64,000 nucleotides of DNA, from positions 19,018 through 83,017 of the forward strand of contig NZ_SUMC01000037.1 in NCBI RefSeq assembly GCF_005047355.1, read 5' to 3'. The DNA is from Actinacidiphila oryziradicis (GTDB taxonomy: Bacteria > Actinomycetota > Actinomycetes > Streptomycetales > Streptomycetaceae). The notes beneath the pieces were generated by a model, which saw nothing but the letters and a program-made list of their open reading frames with translations, did not search any database and was not told the DNA's origin. A program made the position numbers and the translations under genes. This document shows positions 1 to 8,203 of the stretch, piece after piece (the first letter of the stretch is position 1; each line of letters opens with the position of its first letter).

Positions 1-56
1 GACCGGATAGCGCTACGTTGCTGATCCAGGGCCCCGCCGACCTCAGGGACGAACCG

Positions 57-1199
57 ATGAGCCGCCACCCGTTCGACTGGATCGACGCCCGTGCCGAGCA
101 GCGTGCCCGCGCCGGACTCGTCCGCACCCTGCGCCCCCGTCCGGCCGAATCGCCCCTGCTGGATCTGGCGAGCAACGACTACCTGGGGCTGGCCCGGCAT
201 CCGGAGGTCACCCGGGCGGGCGCCGACGCCTGCCTGCGCTGGGGCGCCGGCTCCACCGGCTCCCGGCTGGTCACTGGCAGTACCGAGCTGCACGCCGAAC
301 TGGAGGCGGAGCTCGCCGGATTCTGCGGCTTCGAGGCGGCCCTGGTCCTGGCCTCCGGGTACGCCGCCAACCTCGCCGCCGTCACAGCGCTCACCGGATT
401 CGGCACCCTGATCGTCTCGGACAGCGGCAATCACGCGTCGCTCATCGACGGCTGCCGGCTCTCCCGGGCGGTGACCGAGGTCGTCCCGCACACCGATCCC
501 GAAGCGGTGCGCAAGGCCCTGGACGGGCACGACGGCCCGGCGGTCGTCATCACCGACTCCGTCTTCTCCGTCGACGGCGACGCGGCCCCGCTCACCGAGC
601 TCGCCACCGCCTGCCGCCGGTACGGCGCGGCGCTGCTGGTGGACGACGCCCACGGGCTCGGAGTGCTCGGGGACGGCGGCCGGGGCGCCGCGTCGGCCGC
701 CGGGCTGGCCGGCGCGCCGGACGTCGTGTGCACCGCGACCCTCTCCAAATCGCTCGGCAGCCAGGGCGGTGTGGTGCTCGGACCGGCGCGGGTGATCGAG
801 CACCTGGTGAACTGCGCCCGCACCTTCATCTTCGACACCGGTCTCGCCCCCGCCGCCGCCGGGGCCGCGATGGGGGCGCTGCGCCTGCTGCGCCGCGAGC
901 CGGAACGGGCGGCCAGGGGCCGGGCTGTCGCCCGGGAGCTGTACGAGCGGCTGACCACCGCCGGCCTGGACTCCGTCGCCCCGGACGCCTGCGTGGTGTC
1001 GGTACGGGCGCCCTCCGCCGAGGCGGCGGTGCGCTGGGCGGCCGACTGCCGGGCCGCCGGTCTCGCGGTCGGCTGCTTCCGGCCGCCGTCAGTGCCGGAC
1101 CGGATCTCCCGGCTGAGGCTGACCGCCCGCGCCGACCTGACTGACCAGCAGATCGCGGACGCCGCCCGGGTGATCGTGACGACGGCGCCCCGCGGCTGA
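57..1199 (+). CDS. bioF: 8-amino-7-oxononanoate synthase
   Basis: PLP-dependent alpha-oxoamine synthase that condenses pimeloyl-ACP (or -CoA) with L-alanine, the first step of biotin ring assembly, in the cytoplasm. The protein shows the family signature from end to end: LDLASNDYLGLARHP near the N-terminus, the GSTGSRLVTG loop, VDDAHGLGVLG, and the PLP-lysine segment TATLSKSLGSQGG. At 380 residues it has the usual length. An in-frame ATG at 18 exists, but the ATG at 57 (MSRHPFDW) gives the family-like N-terminus. No other bio gene follows inside the window; bioB/A/D could lie upstream of the edge. High confidence in family; substrate assignment is by homology. Confidence 0.92.
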   Translation: MSRHPFDWIDARAEQRARAGLVRTLRPRPAESPLLDLASNDYLGLARHPEVTRAGADACLRWGAGSTGSRLVTGSTELHAELEAELAGFCGFEAALVLASGYAANLAAVTALTGFGTLIVSDSGNHASLIDGCRLSRAVTEVVPHTDPEAVRKALDGHDGPAVVITDSVFSVDGDAAPLTELATACRRYGAALLVDDAHGLGVLGDGGRGAASAAGLAGAPDVVCTATLSKSLGSQGGVVLGPARVIEHLVNCARTFIFDTGLAPAAAGAAMGALRLLRREPERAARGRAVARELYERLTTAGLDSVAPDACVVSVRAPSAEAAVRWAADCRAAGLAVGCFRPPSVPDRISRLRLTARADLTDQQIADAARVIVTTAPRG

Positions 1200-1403
1200 G
1201 GTCGGTGCCGTCCGCCGGGTGCTGTCTGCCGCGTGAATACGCCTGCGCGTCGCAGTGTTCACCGTTTTGAGCGACAGATGGATGCGTATCGCTGTGGATC
1301 GTCCCGAATAGCGGCACGATGGGTGGACTCTGGCGCGAAGCAGCCGCCCGTGGCCGCACCGCTTGCCGGAGGCCCGGTCACGGCGGGAAAGGGAAGCGTC
1401 GCC

Positions 1404-1832
1404 ATGGCAGACCGTCAGGAAGCATCCATCACTCTGCCGAGCGCTCCCGCCTCGGTCGCCGCCGCACGCCGCTACGTATGCGAACTTCTGACGGAATGGG
1501 GGATGCCGCAAGACGCCTCCGCCGTCCACACGGTGCGGCTCATCGTCTCGGAACTCACCACCAACGCCGTACTGCACACGTTCGGCCAGTCCCCGACCTT
1601 CACCGTCGACGTCCGGCTGGAGCGTGACGAGCGGCTGTGCGTCGGTGTCACCGACAGCCATCCACGCTGGCCCCAGCGGCTCCCGGCGGCCGTCCAGGAG
1701 GACAACGGACGGGGCATGGTCATCATCCGGCACCTCGCCGCCGAATCCGGCGGCAGGCTCTCGGTGACCCCGACCGCCGAGGGCGGCAAGACCGTCTGGA
1801 TCATATTGCCCTGGGCCGCCGCCGCGCGGTGA
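1404..1832 (+). CDS. RsbW-type ATP-binding anti-sigma/regulatory kinase
   Basis: A 142-residue single-domain GHKL (HATPase_c) protein of the large Streptomyces RsbW-like family. Such proteins usually bind or phosphorylate anti-sigma antagonists; the partner here is unknown. The N-box reads RLIVSELTTNAVLHT, followed by a G1-like segment (VGVTDSH), the G2 region DNGRGMVIIRHLA and a final GGKTVWIILPW strand. An upstream in-frame ATG at 1233 exists, but the ATG at 1404 has a purine-rich ribosome site (gggaaagggaag) and gives the normal domain start. It stands alone between bioF and two convergent minus-strand genes. Confidence 0.82.
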   Translation: MADRQEASITLPSAPASVAAARRYVCELLTEWGMPQDASAVHTVRLIVSELTTNAVLHTFGQSPTFTVDVRLERDERLCVGVTDSHPRWPQRLPAAVQEDNGRGMVIIRHLAAESGGRLSVTPTAEGGKTVWIILPWAAAAR

Positions 1833-1862
1833 CCCAGGGCGCGGTGACTCGCGGCCGGCGGC

Positions 1863-2348
1863 TCACCGCACCGGACGGTCGCGGCTCAGCGTCCACGGCA
1901 ACACCGCCCACAGTCCGGCGCACACCGCAAGCGTGGCCACGGCCGCCGCGATGCCCGCGGCCCGGCCGAGAACGACGTCCACGACGAGCAGCACCGCTCC
2001 GGTGAAGGAGAGCGCCAGGACGCCCAGCCCGATCCCGGCCAGACGCGAGGACACGCTCACGAGCTCGTGCTTGGCCCTGCGGCGGAACAGCACCCGGTGC
2101 AGCGCCGCCGGAGCGGTGAACAGCGCGGCGGCGAGCATCGCCAGCAGCAGTGCCGCGACATAGATGCCGCGCTGCATCGCGTCCAGGGAGGGGAAGCGCT
2201 GGGTGAACGCCAGGGTGAGCAGGAACGCGAACAGTATCTGCACCCCGGTCTGTGTCACCCGCAGTTCCTGCAGCAGCTCCCCGAAGTTGCGATCGTCACG
2301 CTCCGTCGCCGTCTCATGGCGCTCCGCGCCCGCTGGGATATCGTTCAT
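1863..2348 (-). CDS. DUF6328 family membrane protein
   Basis: A 161-residue integral membrane protein with an acidic cytoplasmic N-terminus and four hydrophobic segments: around GVQILFAFLLTLAF, YVAALLLAMLAAALF, GIGLGVLALSFTGAVLLVVD and AAAVATLAVCAGLWAVL. A conserved NFGELLQELRVTQTG motif precedes the first helix; that pattern is typical of the actinobacterial DUF6328 family, whose function is unknown. The start at 2348 lies inside the 3' end of the upstream GNAT gene (35-base overlap), so translation is probably coupled. An ATG three codons earlier is an alternative. Confidence 0.75.
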   Translation of the reverse strand: MNDIPAGAERHETATERDDRNFGELLQELRVTQTGVQILFAFLLTLAFTQRFPSLDAMQRGIYVAALLLAMLAAALFTAPAALHRVLFRRRAKHELVSVSSRLAGIGLGVLALSFTGAVLLVVDVVLGRAAGIAAAVATLAVCAGLWAVLPWTLSRDRPVR

Positions 2349-2958
2349 ACCCTGCATCCTGCCCGGAAGGACCGTGCCGGATGTCCTCCGGCACGAGCAG
2401 CGCCTCCGCGCCGACGGGTACGAACCCGGCGGCCAGCAGCGCCCGTACGCTCGCCGCGTTGCCGGGCGCCACCTGGGCCCACAGCGGCCCGGCGTCCGGT
2501 ACGAGGTGCCGGGCCGCCCGGGCGAACAGCCGGCCGAGACCGGTGCCGCGCGCTTTCGGATCAACCTCGACCGCCACCTCCCATCGCCCCGCGACTCCCT
2601 GCCCGACCAGCACCATGCCGCCGGGCGTCGTCCGGGCCCGTACGTTCTCGCGGTGGCGCAGCGCCCGGTCGATCCTCGGGTGCTCGTGGTCCACGGCCGG
2701 CTCCAGCCGCAGGCCCAGTCCGGACGGCGGTGGTCCCTGCGGGGCGGTGGTGAGCATCAGGATGTCGATGTTGTTCACCCGGCGGCCGATGCGCTCGCAC
2801 AGCGCACCCAGGAACGGCGGGTTCAGCGGCGCCGAAAGGCTGTCCGGCGGCAGCAGCCCCCGTATCCACCCGGGATCGGTGTCCGCGAAAACCACGGTGT
2901 GCCCGGTGAAGGAGATCACCCCCGCGTCGCGTTCCGACGGCTGTGGCACGATGCTCAC
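2314..2958 (-). CDS. GNAT family N-acetyltransferase
   Basis: A 214-residue acetyltransferase. The GNAT core is in the C-terminal half: WEVAVEVDPKARGTGLGRLF contains the acetyl-CoA pyrophosphate loop (R/Q-x-x-G-x-G/A type) and is followed by the NAASVRALLAAGFVPVG segment. The first 100 residues resemble the N-terminal extension found in many Streptomyces GNATs. The substrate cannot be told. Start is a GTG at 2958 without a strong ribosome site, so the N-terminus is tentative. It overlaps the DUF6328 gene downstream. Confidence 0.72.
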   Translation of the reverse strand: MSIVPQPSERDAGVISFTGHTVVFADTDPGWIRGLLPPDSLSAPLNPPFLGALCERIGRRVNNIDILMLTTAPQGPPPSGLGLRLEPAVDHEHPRIDRALRHRENVRARTTPGGMVLVGQGVAGRWEVAVEVDPKARGTGLGRLFARAARHLVPDAGPLWAQVAPGNAASVRALLAAGFVPVGAEALLVPEDIRHGPSGQDAGYERYPSGRGAP

Positions 2959-3177
2959 GCTGCCGTCCGTCGGCGGGAAGACGCCCCGGGCGGCGTCGGC
3001 CAGTATCCGGCGCTGCGGCAGCCACCGGCCCGCGGGCGCGCGCGTCGGACGTGATCTGGCGGACGGGATCGAGATACCGCACGTGCACCTCTCGGCGGAC
3101 GAGGAGGTTCCCGGGCGGCCTCAACATATCCGCCGACAGCTTCCGGCCGCCCGGGAATAGGTTTCGAGGGGCACCGG

Positions 3178-3201
3178 GGCCGGGACGGCGCCGCCCCGGC
3201 C
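3178..3201 (-). terminator. GC-rich hairpin after NlpC/P60 gene
   Basis: Inverted repeat GGCCGGG / CCCGGCC around a 10-base loop, 36 bases past the stop of the minus-strand NlpC/P60 gene. It fits a Streptomyces terminator hairpin without a clear U-tract. Confidence 0.45.
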
Positions 3202-3236
3202 TCCGCGCTACTTCCCTCGGTTCACGTCAGGTCACA

Positions 3237-3710
3237 TCAGTTCACCCGGCCGTACCAGACGCTCCGCGTCCAGATCTTCTCCAGCCGCACCCTCGCCCCG
3301 GTCTTGGGTGAGTGCCAGATCTTCCCGTGACCAGCGTAGATGCCGACGTGGTAGACGTAACGCCCGGAGTGAAAGAAGACCAGGTCGCCGCGTTTGCGGT
3401 TCTTGCCGGAGATGTGATGGGTGCTGTTGTACTGCGAGGCCGCGGTGCGCGGCAGCTTCTTCCCCGCTTTCTTGTACGAGTAGAGCGTGAGGCCCGAGCA
3501 GTCGAACCGGTTGGGACCGGCAGCACCGTACTGATAAGGGGATCCCTTCTTCGACGCCGCGATGTTGAGCGCTTTCGTCGCCAGTGTCGCCGCGTCGGCC
3601 TGTGGGGTGAGCCCCGGCAGGACTGCCGGGCCGACCACCGCTGCGGCGGTGAGGGCCGAGGCGGCCCCCATCCGGGAGAGAAGTGCGGACACACCTGTGA
3701 GCGCGGTCAT
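3237..3710 (-). CDS. NlpC/P60 family peptidoglycan hydrolase
   Basis: Secreted cell-wall endopeptidase of 157 residues. It begins with a Sec-type signal (hydrophobic ALTAAAVVGPAVLPGL, probable cleavage after ADA), then a single NlpC/P60 domain. The catalytic Cys lies in NRFDCSGLTLYSYKKAG and the His in YVYHVGIYAGHGKIWHSP, and RKRGDLVFF is the usual strand before the His. Start at 3710 is preceded by GAAGGG six bases upstream. The long leader (3711 to about 3985) holds a ydaO-type riboswitch, which in Streptomyces typically controls wall hydrolases; this supports a role in growth- or germination-linked wall remodelling (inference). Confidence 0.9.
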   Translation of the reverse strand: MTALTGVSALLSRMGAASALTAAAVVGPAVLPGLTPQADAATLATKALNIAASKKGSPYQYGAAGPNRFDCSGLTLYSYKKAGKKLPRTAASQYNSTHHISGKNRKRGDLVFFHSGRYVYHVGIYAGHGKIWHSPKTGARVRLEKIWTRSVWYGRVN

Positions 3711-3728
3711 TCGTAACCCTTCGTCGTC

Positions 3729-3870
3729 CGCCTGCGAAGGATGACCTGTCGGGTTCGGGCAGGCGAAGATGCCCGGCCGCAAAGGCGGCTTCACCCCAAG
3801 AGGTCGGCCCACAATCCCGTTGGCCGGCCCCGTCGTGCTGGGTCCTCCGCTCCTGCCGAGCCACTCATGT
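3729..3870 (-). promoter_or_regulatory. ydaO/yuaA-type c-di-AMP riboswitch
   Basis: Read on the minus strand, this leader contains the hallmark blocks of the ydaO motif in order: an AGCGGAGGACCCA block near 3855, CTTGGGGTGAA near 3799, and CCCGAACCCGACAGGTCAT followed by TTCGCAGGCG ending near 3733. The last block sits about 20 bases upstream of the NlpC/P60 start codon. The known class binds c-di-AMP and, in actinobacteria, precedes wall-hydrolase and resuscitation-factor genes. The call is motif recognition by eye; boundaries are approximate. Confidence 0.85.
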
Positions 3871-4077
3871 CGACCTGGCATCCGCGGCGGCGGCAGGATT
3901 CGGCGTCCGCGCGGACCGCCCCGTCTGGATGGCGGGGGCTTGTCGGTCGAAATGATGATCACCCATAGATGTGCCCGGTTCACAGCTGAAAGGGAGGAAT
4001 GTGAGTCTCTTCACGGCTCACCTATCCGGGTGAAATGCCGGTGATAACACCATTGTTGTAGGCCCCGTAACAAGCCC

Positions 4078-4094
4078 GTTACCAGGGCGGTAAC
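4078..4094. promoter_or_regulatory. GTTACC-N5-GGTAAC dyad upstream of the riboswitch leader
   Basis: A perfect 6-bp dyad, with further GTAAC half-sites nearby (about 4067-4071). It lies between the 3' end of the 101-aa gene and the leader of the NlpC/P60 gene, so it may be an operator in that promoter region. The rest of 3985-4206 shows no gene. Confidence 0.3.
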
Positions 4095-4206
4095 ACCGCG
4101 CTTAGCACACCATGCGGGCGGAGCGCTCGGCTTGAAGCCGCCAAAATACCCGCCCACCGGTACTCCGAAGGGGGTATGGTGCCCGATCCCGCCGCCCCGG
4201 AGTGCC

Positions 4207-4512
4207 TCAGCGAGGCGGTTCCTGAGGCGGTGTCACCAGCCGTGTGCGCCGTTCGCCGTCCAGCACTTCCAGGGCCCGACGCAACGTCGTCGTGTGCATC
4301 TCGCTCTCGCCGCGCGTGTGCATCAGCGTCAGCGCGTCACGCAGCTCCGTGGCGCGCCCCACCAGTGCCTGCGCGGCACGCAGCCCGCTGTAGGTGTCGG
4401 TGGCCCGGGCGGGGTTGATCCTGCCCAGCAGGTCCACGATCGCCAGATAAGCGTCTATCAGTTCGCCCTCGGCCCTGGTCAGCGCCGGGAGCGGCGGAAG
4501 TTCCGGTACCAC
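4207..4512 (-). CDS. Small helical hypothetical protein downstream of clpP
   Basis: A 101-residue protein I do not recognise. It is predicted to be mostly helical (AEGELIDAYLAIVDLLGRI; GRATELRDALTLMHTRGE) and has no signal peptide or membrane segment. It starts with GTG six bases after the clpP-like stop codon, so the two genes very likely share one transcript. A helical adaptor or accessory factor for the protease paralogue is one possibility, but nothing in the sequence demonstrates it. Confidence 0.6.
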   Translation of the reverse strand: MVPELPPLPALTRAEGELIDAYLAIVDLLGRINPARATDTYSGLRAAQALVGRATELRDALTLMHTRGESEMHTTTLRRALEVLDGERRTRLVTPPQEPPR

Positions 4513-4518
4513 GACGGG

Positions 4519-5133
4519 TCACCGCGTCTTGCGGCTGAGGGTGAGCTGGTCGACCAGCCCGTACCCGAGCGCCGCCTCGGCGTCGAAGATGGTGTCCCGC
4601 TCGATGTCGGCACGGATCCGGCCGGGGTCCTGGCCGGTGTGCCGCTCCAGGAACATCTCCAGCTGCTCCCGCATGCGCGTGATTTCCCGGGCCTGGATCT
4701 CCAGGTCGGAGGTCTGTCCCTGGACCATGTCGTCGAACGACGGCTGACGGATGAGGACCCTGGCGCCCGGTGTGGCCATCCGTTTGCCCGGGGCGCCGGC
4801 GGCCAGCAGTACCGCGGCGGACGAGGCCGCCTGGCCGATGCATACCGTCGCGACATCGCAGGTGACGAACTGCATCGTGTCGTAGATCGCGGTCATGGCG
4901 GTGAACGAGCCGCCGGGGGAGTTGATGTAGAGGTTGATGTCCTGCTCGGGAGCCGAGCTCTCCAGATGGATGAGCTGGGCCATCACATCGTTGGCCGAGG
5001 TGTCGTCGATCGGTGTGCCGAGGATGACGACACGCTCCTGCAGGAGCTTGGAGTAGGGATCCATGGTTCGAACCCCGCTGCTGGTGCGCTCGGTGAACTC
5101 GGGCAGGACATAGCGGGCGGCGGGGCGGAGCAT
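4519..5133 (-). CDS. ClpP-family protease paralogue, catalytic His replaced by Arg
   Basis: A 204-residue ClpP fold protein with conserved landmarks: DPYSKLLQERVVILGTPI, LYINSPGGSFTAMTAIYDTM, nucleophile Ser104 in GQAASSAAVLL and Asp180 in IERDTIFDAE. The position equivalent to the catalytic His (normally M/LIHQP) is Arg129 in VLIRQPSF, codon CGT at 4749-4747. The Ser-to-Arg spacing of 25 equals the Ser-His spacing in E. coli ClpP. The triad is therefore incomplete and the subunit may be inactive alone, acting as a structural partner in a mixed ring (inference). GGAGG sits seven bases before the ATG. It is divergent from a Phd/YefM antitoxin gene and followed by a 101-aa gene. Confidence 0.85.
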   Translation of the reverse strand: MLRPAARYVLPEFTERTSSGVRTMDPYSKLLQERVVILGTPIDDTSANDVMAQLIHLESSAPEQDINLYINSPGGSFTAMTAIYDTMQFVTCDVATVCIGQAASSAAVLLAAGAPGKRMATPGARVLIRQPSFDDMVQGQTSDLEIQAREITRMREQLEMFLERHTGQDPGRIRADIERDTIFDAEAALGYGLVDQLTLSRKTR

Positions 5134-5154
5134 GGTGGTACCTCCATGTAAAAA

Positions 5155-5171
5155 ATGTACAGGACGTACAT
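5155..5171. promoter_or_regulatory. TGTAC-type dyad in the clpP/antitoxin divergent promoter
   Basis: ATGTAC-AGGAC-GTACAT is a perfect dyad in the 44-base gap between the divergent clpP-like and YefM-like genes. YefM-family antitoxins are known to bind TGTACA-core palindromes, so this is a good candidate autoregulatory operator that could control both genes. Confidence 0.55.
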
Positions 5172-5177
5172 CTCGTT

Positions 5178-5483
5178 ATGATGGGGAGCATGGCCCATGA
5201 AGTCCCGGTGACACAAGCGCGTGCAGAGCTCGCGGAACTCATCAACCGTGTTGTCTATGGCGGTGAACGCGTGGTGGTGACCCGCCACGGCAAGCCCCTC
5301 ATCGCCCTGGTCTCCGCCGCTGACCTGCGGCAACTCGAGGAGGCCGAAACGGCCCCGGAGGAGCAGGTGATCAGCACGATCTCCGCGGTACGCCCATCGG
5401 TGTCCGCCACGGGCGAACAGCGGCGTTTCGGCATCGCTGCCGAGTACCGCGGCACGGTGAACGCGCGCCGCGACGACACCTGA
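5178..5483 (+). CDS. Phd/YefM family antitoxin (orphan)
   Basis: A 101-residue protein with the N-terminal Phd/YefM DNA-binding fold: VTQARAELAELINRVVYGG, then RVVVTRHGKPLIALVSAADL. The C-terminal third is charged and probably disordered, as expected of the toxin-binding part. Starts at 5178, 5181 or 5190 are all in frame; none has a well-spaced ribosome site, so the message may be nearly leaderless. No toxin gene follows before ureA. It may regulate its own promoter and the divergent clpP-like gene through the dyad at 5155-5171. Confidence 0.8.
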   Translation: MMGSMAHEVPVTQARAELAELINRVVYGGERVVVTRHGKPLIALVSAADLRQLEEAETAPEEQVISTISAVRPSVSATGEQRRFGIAAEYRGTVNARRDDT

Positions 5484-5645
5484 ACGCCGTACCGCACCAG
5501 GGCGCGCGTAGGACGACGCGAGCGCGTGCCCTGTATCCGTCGTGGCCGCCCGGGCCCGGGTTGCGCGTCGCTCTACGCGCGCTGACAGGGCGCGCCGGGA
5601 GCACTTGAGTTAACGCGTACGAAACCCTGCCGAACTAGCCTGCGA

Positions 5646-5662
5646 CTTCCGGACAACGGAAG
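5646..5662. promoter_or_regulatory. Dyad upstream of the urease operon
   Basis: CTTCCG-GACAA-CGGAAG is a perfect 6-bp dyad 66 bases before the ureA start. It is a candidate operator for nitrogen or urease control; no specific regulator is indicated by the sequence. Confidence 0.3.
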
Positions 5663-5727
5663 CTCGGATCCGCGGACCAGGGAAGTTCTGCGGTTTCCGC
5701 GCGCCGGGACGACAGCGAGGTGTGGCC

Positions 5728-6030
<303 letters not shown>

Positions 6031-6048
6031 CGGGGAGGAACCGCGCCG

Positions 6049-6354
6049 ATGATTCCCGGAGAGATCCTGTACGCCGATGACCCGGTGCCGCTGAACGCGG
6101 GCAAGCCCGTCACCAGGCTCACCGTCCTGAACGCGGCCGACCGCCCCATCCAGGTCGGCTCGCACTACCACTTCGCCGAGGCCAATCCCGGCCTGGAGTT
6201 CGACCGCGCCGCTGCCCGCGGCCTGCGGCTGGCCATCGCCGCCGGAACCGCCGTGCGCTTCGAGCCCGGCATCCCCGTCGAGGTCGACCTGGTGCCGCTC
6301 GGCGGCGCACGCATCGTCGCCGGACTGCGCGGCGAGATCGGAGGCGCGCTGTGA
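6049..6354 (+). CDS. ureB: Urease beta subunit
   Basis: Beta structural subunit, 101 residues, with IPGEILYADDPVPLN, the conserved QVGSHYHFAEANPGLEFDR segment and the terminal PLGGARIVAGLRGEIGG. In the holoenzyme it packs with UreA and UreC in a trimer of trimers. The ATG follows a GGGGAGG site. There is a 105-base gap to ureC with no additional gene. Confidence 0.96.
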   Translation: MIPGEILYADDPVPLNAGKPVTRLTVLNAADRPIQVGSHYHFAEANPGLEFDRAAARGLRLAIAAGTAVRFEPGIPVEVDLVPLGGARIVAGLRGEIGGAL

Positions 6355-6459
6355 GCACTGCCCGACCGCCCGAGGGACACGGGGCGCACGAGGCGCACGC
6401 TCGCCGAACGGGCGACTGTGACATGAGCCGCTGCCGCGGCGGAGCGAACGGAGCCGAAG

Positions 6460-8181
6460 GTGCCTGAGCTGTCCCGCGCTGTCTACGCCGACCTGTTCGG
6501 CCCGACCACCGGCGACCGTATACGACTCGCCGACACCGACCTGCTGATCGAGATCGAACGCGATCTGTCCGGCGGCCCCGGCAACGCCGGCGACGAAGCG
6601 GTCTTCGGCGGCGGCAAGGTGATCCGCGAGTCGATGGGCCAGTCCCGCGCCACCCGCGCCGACGGCACCCCCGACACGGTCATCACCGGCGCCGTGATCC
6701 TCGACCACTGGGGCATCGTCAAGGCCGACATCGGCATCCGCGACGGCCGCATCGCCGCCATCGGCAAGGCCGGCAACCCCGAGACCATGGACGGCGTCCA
6801 CCCCGGCCTCGTCATCGGCCCGGAGACCGAGATCATCGCGGGCAATGGCAAGATCCTCACCGCCGGCGCCATTGACGCCCACGTCCACTTCATCTCCCCG
6901 ACCATCGTCGACCAGGCGCTGACCGCCGGCATCACGACGATCGTCGGCGGCGGCACCGGCCCCGCCGAGGGCACCAAGGCCACCACCATCACCCCGGGCC
7001 CCTGGCACCTTGCCCGCATGTTCGAGGCGCTGGAGGCGTACCCGGTCAACATCGGCCTGCTCGGCAAGGGCAACACCGTCTCCTCCGAGGCGATGTACTC
7101 CCAGCTGCGGGGCGGCGCCGTCGGCTTCAAGATCCACGAGGACTGGGGCTCCACCCCGGCCGCCATCGACGCCTGCCTCACCGTCTGCGAAGCGACCGGT
7201 GCCCAGCTCGCCATCCACACCGACACCCTCAACGAGGCAGGTTTCGTCGAGGACACCCTCGCCGCGATCGCCGGGCGCGGCATTCACGCGTACCACACCG
7301 AAGGCGCCGGCGGCGGGCACGCGCCCGACATCATCACCGTCGTCTCGCAGCCCCACATCCTGCCGTCGTCCACCAACCCGACCCGGCCGCACACCGTCAA
7401 CACCGTCGAGGAGCATCTCGACATGCTGATGGTCTGCCACCACCTCAACCCCTCCGTACCCGAAGACCTCGCCTTCGCGGAGTCCCGGATCCGGCCTTCC
7501 ACGATCGCCGCCGAGGACTTCCTGCACGACATGGGCGCGATCTCGATCATTTCCTCGGACTCCCAGGCCATGGGCCGGGTCGGCGAAGTGGTCCTGCGCA
7601 CCTGGCAGACCGCGCACGTCATGAAGAAGCGCCGCGGCTCGCTCCCCGGTGACGGCCGTGCCGACAACCACCGCGCCCGTCGCTATGTCGCCAAATACAC
7701 TATCAACCCGGCGGTGGCCCAGGGTCTCGACGGCGAGGTCGGCTCGGTCGAGCAGGGCAAGCTCGCCGACCTCGTGCTCTGGCAGCCCGCGTTCTTCGGC
7801 GTCAAGCCGCAGCTCGTGATCAAGGGCGGCCAGATCGCCTACGCGCAGATGGGCGATGCCAACGCCTCCATCCCCACCCCCCAGCCGGTGATGCCCCGCC
7901 CCATGTTCGGCGCCATCGGCCGCGCCCCGGCCGCCAACTCCGTCAACTTCACCACTGCGACCGGACTGGACGACGGCCTCGCCGAGCGCCTCGCGCTGGG
8001 CAAGCGGTTCGTGCCCATCCGCAACACCCGAGCCGTCACCAAGGCCGACATGCGGGAGAATGACGCCCTGCCGCGTGTCGAGGTCGACCCGGACACCTTC
8101 ACCGTCCGTATCGACGGCGACGTGATCGACCCCGATCCGGCGACCGTGCTGCCCATGGCCCAGCGGTACTTCCTCTTCTGA
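6460..8181 (+). CDS. ureC: Urease alpha (catalytic) subunit
   Basis: Catalytic subunit that hydrolyses urea to ammonia and carbamate at a dinuclear nickel site, 573 residues (normal length). Metal ligands are visible in DAHVHFISP (His141, His143), the carbamylated lysine is Lys224 in GAVGFKIHEDWG, and the flap and catalytic His are in MVCHHLNPSVPEDL. GAGGGHAPDI and the final ATVLPMAQRYFLF are also intact. Starts with GTG at 6460 after a GGAGCCGAAG-like purine tract. All key residues are present, so the enzyme should be active if matured. Confidence 0.97.
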   Translation: MPELSRAVYADLFGPTTGDRIRLADTDLLIEIERDLSGGPGNAGDEAVFGGGKVIRESMGQSRATRADGTPDTVITGAVILDHWGIVKADIGIRDGRIAAIGKAGNPETMDGVHPGLVIGPETEIIAGNGKILTAGAIDAHVHFISPTIVDQALTAGITTIVGGGTGPAEGTKATTITPGPWHLARMFEALEAYPVNIGLLGKGNTVSSEAMYSQLRGGAVGFKIHEDWGSTPAAIDACLTVCEATGAQLAIHTDTLNEAGFVEDTLAAIAGRGIHAYHTEGAGGGHAPDIITVVSQPHILPSSTNPTRPHTVNTVEEHLDMLMVCHHLNPSVPEDLAFAESRIRPSTIAAEDFLHDMGAISIISSDSQAMGRVGEVVLRTWQTAHVMKKRRGSLPGDGRADNHRARRYVAKYTINPAVAQGLDGEVGSVEQGKLADLVLWQPAFFGVKPQLVIKGGQIAYAQMGDANASIPTPQPVMPRPMFGAIGRAPAANSVNFTTATGLDDGLAERLALGKRFVPIRNTRAVTKADMRENDALPRVEVDPDTFTVRIDGDVIDPDPATVLPMAQRYFLF

Positions 8182-8203
8182 CGGCCGCCGACGACTGCTG
8201 ACG

